This document shows positions 1 through 4,724 of a stretch of DNA of 5,276 bases, in pieces (within the stretch, counting starts at the first letter, position 1; each line of letters starts with the position of its first letter). The notes beneath the pieces were generated by a model. The model made no database searches, was not told the origin of the DNA, and saw nothing but the letters and a program-made list of their open reading frames with translations. Origin of the DNA: Treponema sp. (GTDB lineage Bacteria > Spirochaetota > Spirochaetia > Treponematales > Breznakiellaceae); assembly GCA_031275535.1 (NCBI GenBank), contig JAISOR010000011.1:1-5276 (forward strand). Reading direction: 5' to 3'. Made by a program: the position numbers and the translations under genes.

Positions 1-411
1 TCGGGCCGGGTCGAAGAGGCTTTTAAGGATCTTCTGGATGCCCGGGAAGGGGCCTATCATTTTATCGAAGCCGAATTGGAAGCCGGCCGGCGTCCCAGCG
101 GCGCCGCGGTGGATCAGAAAACCCGGGAAATCCTTATTGGCCGGGGATACGGGGAGGCCCTTAAACACCGTACCGGCCACGGCATTGATACGGAATGTCA
201 TGGCTCGGGGGTGAATATCGATTCCCTGGAGTTCCCCGATTCCCGGCTGCTCCTGGACGGGTCCTGTTTTTCCCTGGAACCGGGAATCTACTTTTCCGAT
301 TTTGGGCTGCGAACCGAGATTGACGTGTATATCCGGGAAGGAAAGCCCCTTATTTCCCAGGGGGACCGCCGTCAGTTTACCCTGCTTACCTGTCCCGGGC
401 GTTCATGCTGA
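1..411 (+). CDS. M24-family metallopeptidase (Xaa-Pro aminopeptidase/prolidase type), C-terminal part
   Basis: The reading frame is open from base 1, so the start lies outside the window; 136 codons remain. It reads as the C-terminal half of a 'pita-bread' M24 metallopeptidase, which removes an N-terminal residue before proline (or splits Xaa-Pro dipeptides) in the cytoplasm with two divalent metals. Three of the five expected metal ligands are visible: His at codon 60 in TGHGID, Glu at codon 93 in SLEPGIY and Glu at codon 106 in LRTEIDVYI. A further conserved His is at codon 67. The two Asp ligands should lie about 80 residues before the His and so fall off the left edge. The end, after the last ligand, is short and Cys-containing (CPGRSC). 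The stop codon overlaps the next gene by 7 bases, which suggests co-translation. Creatinase or other non-peptidase M24 members cannot be excluded, but the ligand set favours an active peptidase. Confidence 0.88.
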   Translation, partial: SGRVEEAFKDLLDAREGAYHFIEAELEAGRRPSGAAVDQKTREILIGRGYGEALKHRTGHGIDTECHGSGVNIDSLEFPDSRLLLDGSCFSLEPGIYFSDFGLRTEIDVYIREGKPLISQGDRRQFTLLTCPGRSC

Positions 412-1424
412 ATCCCCTGCCGGTCCCTGCCGCACTGCTCGATTTTATAAACCGGGGCGCCAAATTTATCGTGGCGGGCCATAAGGAGCCCGACGGCGAC
501 TGCGTGGGAAGCCAGCTTGCCCTGGCCTCGGCGCTGCGGCGGCTCGGCAAAGAGGCCATTCCCTGCTCCGCCGGGCCCTTTAAGCGGTCCGAAGTTATGC
601 CCTACGAGGATTGTTTTATCGCCCAGCCCGGCGAGGAAGAACGGGAGGGCGCCGGAGTTATCCTGATGGATTGTTCCACAAAGGATCGTACCGGCGGCCT
701 TGAGCCCGCCCTGGAGGGGCTTCCCCTGGCGGTTATTGATCATCATGCCGCCACCCGGTATGCCCCGGCTGATCCGTCCGCCGGCCCGGCGCCGGGCCTA
801 TCCGGCGGCGATCCCCTCCTGTACATTGACCCCGAAGCCCCGTCGGTTACCTTTATGACCCTGGGGATCATTGAGGCCCTTGGCTTAGAGCCCAGCCCCG
901 AAGAAGCGGAACTGCTTCTTTTTGGGCTTTGTACTGATACGGGGTTTTTCCGCCATGTGGACAACCGGGGCGCCGAGACCTTTGCCAGGGCTTCCCGGTT
1001 GATCGCCGCGGGGGCCAGCCCCAAACGGGTGTTTGCGGCCATAAATGGGGGGAAAAGCCTGGATTCCCGGATCTTCACGGGTTTGGTGCTTTCCCGGGCC
1101 CAGCCTTATTTTGAGGGGAGGCTCATCCTCTCGGCCGAGACCTATGAGGACCTCCGGCGCTTTGGCCCGGAAGGCAGGGATTCGGACAACCTGTACCAGC
1201 TTCTGCAATCGGTAAAAGGGGTCGAGGCCATTGCCATTATCCGCCAGGAAAGCCCCGAGGCCTGTACCGTGGGGCTCCGTTCCAGGGACGCGGTGGATGT
1301 GGCGGCCCTGGCCCTGCAATTCGGCGGCGGGGGCCACAAAAACGCCGCGGGGCTGAGCATGGACGGAACCATCGACATAGTACGCCCCCGGATTCTGGAA
1401 GCCTTCAACAAAATTTTCGCGTAA
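405..1424 (+). CDS. DHH/DHHA1 phosphoesterase, NrnA-like (nanoRNase / pAp phosphatase type)
   Basis: This 339-residue protein has the full DHH-DHHA1 layout. Motif I is HKEPDGDCVGS (His26, Asp30, Asp32), motif II is LMDCS (Asp89), motif III is the IDHH triad (Asp112-His113-His114) and motif IV is CTDTGFFRH (Asp178). The DHHA1 substrate-binding loop GGGGHKNAAG is at 307-316. Family members of this size (NrnA is a little over 310 residues) hydrolyse 2-5-nt RNA from the 3' end and, in many cases, convert pAp to AMP, using Mn2+ in the cytoplasm; all metal residues are present. A Pro/Ala/Gly-rich stretch at about 118-137, between motif III and the YIDPEAPS segment, accounts for some of the extra length. 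The ATG at 405 overlaps the upstream stop and has no clear Shine-Dalgarno, which fits translational coupling with the peptidase gene. A c-di-AMP/pGpG phosphodiesterase role is possible, but no sensor or membrane domain of the GdpP type is present. Confidence 0.9.
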   Translation: MLNPLPVPAALLDFINRGAKFIVAGHKEPDGDCVGSQLALASALRRLGKEAIPCSAGPFKRSEVMPYEDCFIAQPGEEEREGAGVILMDCSTKDRTGGLEPALEGLPLAVIDHHAATRYAPADPSAGPAPGLSGGDPLLYIDPEAPSVTFMTLGIIEALGLEPSPEEAELLLFGLCTDTGFFRHVDNRGAETFARASRLIAAGASPKRVFAAINGGKSLDSRIFTGLVLSRAQPYFEGRLILSAETYEDLRRFGPEGRDSDNLYQLLQSVKGVEAIAIIRQESPEACTVGLRSRDAVDVAALALQFGGGGHKNAAGLSMDGTIDIVRPRILEAFNKIFA

Positions 1425-1480
1425 TAGAAGCCTGTCCTAAAACTGAAATTTTGAGAATTTACGGCCCCGGAAGGCCTCAA

Positions 1481-1517
1481 AATATGACATTTGTCATATT
1501 TTTATGACATAAGTCAT
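1481..1517. promoter_or_regulatory. Tandem palindromic operator candidate, two ATGAC-N4-GTCAT sites
   Basis: A perfect 9-bp inverted repeat with a 2-bp centre, AATATGACATTTGTCATATT, occupies 1481-1500. A second ATGAC-N4-GTCAT site follows at 1504-1517. Equivalent bases of the two sites are exactly 20 bp apart, about two helical turns, so dimers bound to both would sit on the same face of the DNA. The pair lies 64 bp before the ATG of the sigma-like gene. No convincing -35/-10 pair could be fixed around it. The regulator is unknown: dyads of this size are used by several families (CRP/FNR, GntR, MarR, BlaI-like). The first site followed by T-rich sequence could also form a weak AU-rich hairpin at the end of the upstream transcript. 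Confidence 0.5.
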
Positions 1518-1581
1518 CTCAATCAAATCAAAATCGCAGGATGTTTCCATTATTCCCGATAAACCCCAAAAGGAGTAAATA

Positions 1582-2427
1582 ATGTATAAACATCAACCTC
1601 TGGCCAAATTACTGCATCAGTATTATCTGGGAACCCTGGATAAAAAAACATTCGAGGGGCTTATCTTTAAATTTATCCAAGATAAGTTTGAACGTCTTCA
1701 TCTTTACAAATGGAGTAAAGATGATTTTATGGATTTTCTCTGCTGGTTCTATCCCCGAATCGGCCGGGCGATAGATAGTTATCAAGACACGGGTTCTTCC
1801 TTTGATGTCTATATTATCTCCCATGTGCGCTGGTCCGCCAGGGAATACCATGCCCTGGAAATGGATCACCGGGTTATTGAATACGCCTGCTGGAAAGCCA
1901 AGGCCCTGGAAATGGAGGTTTGTGAGGAGGAACCGGCCTATATCGAACCCGAACCGGCCTTTAAACCGGTTTCCAATCCCCAGCAGGTTCTTGCATTACT
2001 GTTGAAATCCTATTATTTTGTATCCGATGATTTTCTAACCCGTATTGCCCCGGCGCTTGGGATACCTAAGGAACAGCTCGGCCAACTGATCGAGGCCCTG
2101 CGGAAACAGAGACTCCGAAGGGACGTGCGGATAAGGGAACTCCGGGAACGGGTCTTTAGCCAATATTACCGTTGTGTTTCCTTTGAAAAAAGGATGCTTC
2201 TCGCCCCGGAAGGTTCGGCCCGGAGTGAAAAAATGGAGCAGCGCCTGGCAAGGGCCAAGAAGCGGCTGGAATCCATGCGGAAACGGCTGGCGGCCGTCAA
2301 GACAGAGGCAAGCAACCGCCAGGTGGCCGCGGTACTGGGGGTCCCCAAGGGGACGATAGACTCGAATCTTCACGCGTTCAAGACAAAGTATGAACCAGGG
2401 GAAGATGATATGGACTCCGAAATGTAG
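1582..2427 (+). CDS. Sigma-70-like protein with regions 2 and 4 and a long linker (putative regulator)
   Basis: I do not recognise this 281-residue protein by name. Residues about 45-90 fit sigma-70 region 2: DDFMDFL (48-53) then RAIDSYQDTG, SSFDVYI and HVRWSAREY (62-89) follow the usual D-L ... RAxDxF ... G-xxFxxY ... RxxxR pattern of core-binding and -10 recognition helices. Residues 244-269 (SNRQVAAVLGVPKGTIDSNL and on) match the region 4 helix-turn-helix. The roughly 145-residue linker is much longer than in ECF sigma factors (about 190 residues in total). It contains an acidic Pro/Glu segment (115-125), a possible second helical module (FLTRIAPALGIPKEQLGQLI, 151-170) and a basic coiled-coil-like helix (216-240). 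A 14-bp direct repeat at 1852 and 1903, in frame, encodes ALEM twice, 17 residues apart. The Shine-Dalgarno AGGAG at 1571-1575 lies 6 bases before the ATG, which fixes the start. The gene is AT-rich at its 5' end and GC-rich at its 3' end. It could instead be a non-sigma DNA-binding protein. Confidence 0.6.
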   Translation: MYKHQPLAKLLHQYYLGTLDKKTFEGLIFKFIQDKFERLHLYKWSKDDFMDFLCWFYPRIGRAIDSYQDTGSSFDVYIISHVRWSAREYHALEMDHRVIEYACWKAKALEMEVCEEEPAYIEPEPAFKPVSNPQQVLALLLKSYYFVSDDFLTRIAPALGIPKEQLGQLIEALRKQRLRRDVRIRELRERVFSQYYRCVSFEKRMLLAPEGSARSEKMEQRLARAKKRLESMRKRLAAVKTEASNRQVAAVLGVPKGTIDSNLHAFKTKYEPGEDDMDSEM

Positions 2428-2525
2428 GCCGTCTTGCCTTTCTCCAATAGTGGAATTACTGCTTTTTATGAGGGGGGATTTATGGTAAATTCATGACCTG
2501 ATAGACCCCAATTTATGGAGTATAA

Positions 2526-3530
2526 ATGCTTAGTTACCGGCACGCCTTCCATGCGGGTAATGCTGCGGATGTGGTGAAACACATGGCGCTTGTCTTTTGT
2601 CTTGAGTATTTGGGACAAAAAGAGAAGCCCTATCTTGCGGTCGATACCCATGCGGGGGCCGGCTCCTATTCCCTGCTTGAAGGGTATGCCGCCAAAAACC
2701 GGGAATGGGAAGGGGGGATCCGGCGGCTCCTGGATCAGGGGAACCTGCCGGGCCGGGCCTTTCCCCCGCTGATTGCCCGGTATGTGGAGCTGGTTCAGGA
2801 GGCGCAGCCCGCGGCTCACGCAAGCGGCCCCGGATTGGCCGCGGCCCCCGGTAGGGCCGCCTTGGCCGATACCGCCGCTGTGTCCGGCGCCGCCGCCCCG
2901 GGCGGCGCTGCCGGCGCGGGCGGGGGCCTCCGCCGCTATCCCGGTTCCCCTGCCCTTATGCAGAAACTGCTTCGCCCCCGGGATCGGGCGGTGTGTTTTG
3001 AGCTGCACCCCGCGGATTTTGCCGCCCTTCAGGATGGTTTCGGCGCAGACCCCCGGTTCCGGCTGAGGAGGGAAGACGGCCTGGGGGGGCTCAAGGCGCT
3101 GCTCCCGCCCCCTTCCCGGCGGGGCTGCGTCTTTATCGATCCCTCCTATGAGGTTAAGGATGATTATCGGACCCTTCCCCTGGTTCTGGCAGAGGCGCTC
3201 CGGCGTTTTCCTTCGGGCTTGTATATCATCTGGTATCCCCTGCTGGGGCAGGATGGGGGCCGCCCCGCCGGGGGCCGCGGCCTGGGGGAAAGGCTTCGGG
3301 CTCTTTATGCGGGGAACCGCTGCGGCTTCGAACTCAGGACCTCCCAAAGGCCCGCCTCCCCCGGGGATGCCTTGTCCGGAGGCATGTACGGCAGCGGCCT
3401 CGTTATCTACAATCCCCCCTGGCCTCTCAGGAGCGCCCTGGAAGAAAGCCTTCCCCTGCTGGCTTCTGCCCTGGGCGGCGCAACGGGGGATTGGGATATG
3501 TGGTGGGAAGAGGCCGCCTCCCCGCAGTAA
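2526..3530 (+). CDS. rlmJ: 23S rRNA (adenine(2030)-N6)-methyltransferase RlmJ
   Basis: The N-terminus, MLSYRHAFHAGNAADVVKH, is the RlmJ signature, with the Tyr4, His6 and Lys18 positions important in the family. RlmJ transfers a methyl group from S-adenosylmethionine to N6 of A2030 in 23S rRNA before the ribosome is complete. The SAM-binding motif I is DTHAGAG (40-46); the LRRYPGSP loop (135-142) and FELHP (158-162) follow. The catalytic motif IV reads FIDPSYE, with Asp205; the second Pro of the common DPPY is Ser. The C-terminus has IIWYPLL and GSGLVIYNPPWPL as expected. Length is 334, against 280 in E. coli. Most of the excess is an Ala/Gly/Pro-rich insert at about 93-134 (bases 2802-2927, over 80% GC). 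As I recall the E. coli numbering, Asp205 equals Asp164 plus 41, so the core register is kept. GGAG at 2517-2520 lies 5 bases before the ATG. A weak promoter (TAAATT at 2486-2491) may precede it. Confidence 0.93.
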   Translation: MLSYRHAFHAGNAADVVKHMALVFCLEYLGQKEKPYLAVDTHAGAGSYSLLEGYAAKNREWEGGIRRLLDQGNLPGRAFPPLIARYVELVQEAQPAAHASGPGLAAAPGRAALADTAAVSGAAAPGGAAGAGGGLRRYPGSPALMQKLLRPRDRAVCFELHPADFAALQDGFGADPRFRLRREDGLGGLKALLPPPSRRGCVFIDPSYEVKDDYRTLPLVLAEALRRFPSGLYIIWYPLLGQDGGRPAGGRGLGERLRALYAGNRCGFELRTSQRPASPGDALSGGMYGSGLVIYNPPWPLRSALEESLPLLASALGGATGDWDMWWEEAASPQ

Positions 3531-3728
3531 TTCTCAGTTTAAACAGACAAAAAAAGATGCCTAAAAAAATTCCGGGGGGCCTGCCGGGGGAGGAAGGGGG
3601 CTCCGGTGGAATTATAGGGCAGGGTATGTCTCCTATTACGGAAGGCAGGTATCAATACTCCAAAGTTTGCTTTTCTTTCTTGAGCGTAAATTTATTGTGC
3701 GCCACGCCGTGTTAAATACTTTCCTCAA

Positions 3729-3745
3729 CATGGCTTAACGCCATG
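3729..3745. repeat. Small hairpin, 6-bp stem CATGGC/GCCATG
   Basis: CATGGC, a 5-base loop TTAAC, then GCCATG form a perfect short stem-loop about 200 bases after rlmJ. There is no T-run behind it on the + strand, so it is not an obvious intrinsic terminator. It may be chance or part of the structured spacer. Confidence 0.4.
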
Positions 3746-3827
3746 CATTATTGGGCGGGGTTTACGGAGGGGCTTCATCGGGTGGCGGTTCATTTTTCAT
3801 CACTATGGGGGATGTGGCGATATGTGA

Positions 3828-3856
3828 GGCTTCCCATTTTTATCACCGGGAAGGCC
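3828..3856. repeat. Imperfect hairpin GGCTTCCC/GGGAAGGCC
   Basis: Eight pairs form between 3828-3835 and 3848-3856 with one bulged G and a 12-base loop. The loop contains the second copy of the ATTTTTATCAC near-repeat. No T-run follows. It is one of several stem-loops in the gene-free spacer and its function is unknown. Confidence 0.4.
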
Positions 3857-3897
3857 GCCGCCTGACTACGCTGGGCTTGATGGGAAGAAGCGGCCCC

Positions 3898-3918
3898 GGG
3901 TGGGCTTAGGGGGCTGGG
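3898..3918 (+). other. G-quadruplex-forming motif
   Basis: Four G-runs, GGG-T-GGG-CTTA-GGGGG-CT-GGG, satisfy the standard pattern of at least three Gs per run with loops of 1-7 bases (here 1, 4 and 2). A second cluster of three runs (G5, G4, G4) lies at 3943-3960. Formation in the cell is inferred, not shown. Confidence 0.55.
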
Positions 3919-3961
3919 TTCCCCACGGTGTAACATACAGCCGGGGGCGGGGTGCCGGGGT

Positions 3962-4016
3962 TTCTTGCGCCGCTTTTTGACAGGGCTTTTACCCCGGGGG
4001 AAATGCGGCGCAAGAA
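3962..4016. repeat. Long perfect inverted repeat, 12-bp stem
   Basis: TTCTTGCGCCGC at 3962-3973 is exactly complementary to GCGGCGCAAGAA at 4005-4016. After one T-T mismatch, three further pairs (TTT/AAA) extend the stem, and the central part can pair again (GGG with CCC around 3983-3994). This is the strongest dyad in the window. No T-run follows on either strand, and it is not flanked by a transposase, so a simple terminator or a full insertion sequence is not indicated. A palindromic repeat unit or a structured RNA is more likely. Confidence 0.65.
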
Positions 4017-4081
4017 GGGCGGCGTAGATGGGTTGGGAAAATTGCGATAGCAGTGCGACATTTTGACCTTTTGATTTCTTC

Positions 4082-4114
4082 CCTACGGGCGCAGCCCGTA
4101 CCGCCGTAGGCGGT
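4082..4114. repeat. Two abutting hairpins with a competing outer pairing
   Basis: TACGGGC-GCA-GCCCGTA (4084-4100) and ACCGCC-GTA-GGCGGT (4100-4114) are perfect stem-loops with 3-base loops that share one base. CCTACGG at 4082-4088 is also complementary to CCGTAGG at 4104-4110, giving a mutually exclusive outer stem. Paired short palindromes like this resemble REP-type units; no T-run supports a terminator. Confidence 0.6.
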
Positions 4115-4131
4115 CCTGTGTGGGCGTGGAG

Positions 4132-4154
4132 TAACGGCTTTACCTTTGCCGTTA
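4132..4154. repeat. Hairpin TAACGGC/GCCGTTA
   Basis: A perfect 7-bp stem with a 9-base loop (TTTACCTTT) lies 17 bases after the double hairpin at 4082-4114. The right arm is followed by ATGCGTAAC, which repeats the GTAAC found at the left arm. The arms recall integron attC cores, but the 7-bp core consensus does not fit. Confidence 0.5.
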
Positions 4155-4404
4155 TGCGTAACCGGTTTTGAAAATCCTAAAAATAAGCCGTATGAAGAAA
4201 CTGCTATGGGGGAAAGGGCGGCTCTATAGGGCTTCTATTGCGTTCTGGCGGGATTTTTTTGGGGGGCATGGGATAGCAAAATAACCCTTTTTTGAGGGTG
4301 GCGGCAGGACTGGCAGGGCCGAAATTTGCGCCGTGTGAGCATTTGTGTCAGCAACATTCATTCAATCTGGTTAGTAGTGGCTGGTAGGCATTAGTACATA
4401 ACAC

Positions 4405-4433
4405 TTGACTAATTCCTTATACTGTAATAAGAT
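4405..4433 (+). promoter_or_regulatory. Sigma-70-type promoter, TTGACT-N17-TAAGAT
   Basis: The -35 TTGACT matches 5 of 6 consensus bases, the spacer is exactly 17 bp and the -10 TAAGAT matches 4 of 6. It points into AT-rich DNA with no supported gene, so any transcript would be non-coding or carry only very short peptides. Confidence 0.45.
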
Positions 4434-4506
4434 AGAGCAACAGTTAGCACTTGCGATAACGAAAAAACACACCTTGCAAATTATTTTCAAAAAATTGTAA
4501 AAATCA

Positions 4507-4535
4507 TTGGAATACCCGCCAAGTAATCATATAAT
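4507..4535 (+). promoter_or_regulatory. Sigma-70-type promoter, TTGGAA-N17-TATAAT
   Basis: The -10 is a perfect TATAAT at 4530-4535, the -35 TTGGAA matches 4 of 6 and the spacer is exactly 17 bp. Transcription would begin near 4542 and run toward the hairpin at 4656-4686 and then antisense to the kinase gene. The first ATG downstream (4548) gives only an eight-residue peptide. AT-rich DNA produces such matches by chance, so activity is inferred. Confidence 0.5.
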
Positions 4536-4655
4536 ACTACATAAAAAATGAATTTAATCCTTTTATTGATATAGTCCAAACTTGTGGGATTTCAATTATA
4601 TAAATGATTCAACGAATAAGACTATACCAATTTTGGATATTGAAGATTAACGGAA

Positions 4656-4686
4656 GTTGTTCGAGACCTGAAGGTTTCCGAACAAC
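4656..4686. terminator. Strong hairpin between convergent units; possible terminator of the kinase gene
   Basis: GTTGTTCG at 4656-4663 pairs perfectly with CGAACAAC at 4679-4686; inner bases ACC/GGT can extend the stem with mismatches. It starts 38 bases past the stop of the - strand kinase gene and 120 bases past the TATAAT box on the + strand, so it could end transcripts from both sides. The tail on the - strand (TTCCGTTAATCTTC) is only moderately T-rich, and the + strand tail has no T-run, so intrinsic termination is uncertain. Confidence 0.45.
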
Positions 4687-4724
4687 GCTAATAATTGGTA
4701 AGGAAGAAGTACGTAGTCTATTAC

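Larger units (their letters stand above)
3531..4724. other. 1.2-kb spacer without a supported gene; GC-rich structured part then AT-rich part
   Basis: No frame in this stretch gives a protein I can support. From 3531 to about 4340 the DNA is GC-rich (about 72% at 3901-3960) and dense in inverted repeats, listed separately. From 4381 to 4620 it is about 29% GC. Short ATG frames exist but lack Shine-Dalgarno sequences: 3557-3715 (+, 52 aa), 3743-3865 (+, 40 aa, rich in Trp), 3805-3909 (+, 34 aa), 3906-4061 (-, 51 aa) and 4192-4284 (+, 30 aa, basic). The frame 4604-4825 (+) runs antisense into the kinase gene and is probably not real. A near-direct repeat, CATTTTTCATCAC at 3791 and CATTTTTATCAC at 3835, is present. 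No clear terminator follows rlmJ, no tRNA or known riboswitch core was seen, and no transposase remnant is recognisable. The texture fits a dispersed non-coding repeat or decayed sequence. Confidence 0.7.

Noticed and set aside
885..1337. 150-codon open frame on the - strand
   Set aside because: Antisense to the DHH phosphoesterase gene, with no recognisable domain.
1451..1480. TTGAG...CTCAA with inner GGCC repeats as a terminator of the DHH gene
   Set aside because: The stem is short with a large loop and no T-run directly after it.
2482..2496. Four-codon leader frame (MVNS) after a G6 run upstream of rlmJ
   Set aside because: Too short to support and with no attenuator-like structure after it.
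2466..3347. 293-codon open frame on the - strand
   Set aside because: It lies antisense to rlmJ, whose motifs are unambiguous. The protein is Gly/Pro/Arg-rich as expected of the opposite strand of GC-rich coding DNA.
3572..3600. G-rich stretch after rlmJ as a G-quadruplex
   Set aside because: Only three separate G-runs of three or more lie within loop distance.
3709..3745. Possible integron attC site (GTTAAAT and GCTTAAC cores near a hairpin)
   Set aside because: The two cores occur in the wrong order for attC on either strand, and no partner core lies within a plausible distance.
4131..4162. Possible minimal attC at the TAACGGC/GCCGTTA hairpin
   Set aside because: The flanking 7-mers do not fit RYYYAAC and GTTRRRY, and the element is far shorter than usual.
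4656..4686. tRNA T-arm-like GTTCGA motif
   Set aside because: No acceptor stem, anticodon arm or D-arm could be placed around it; it is part of the hairpin.
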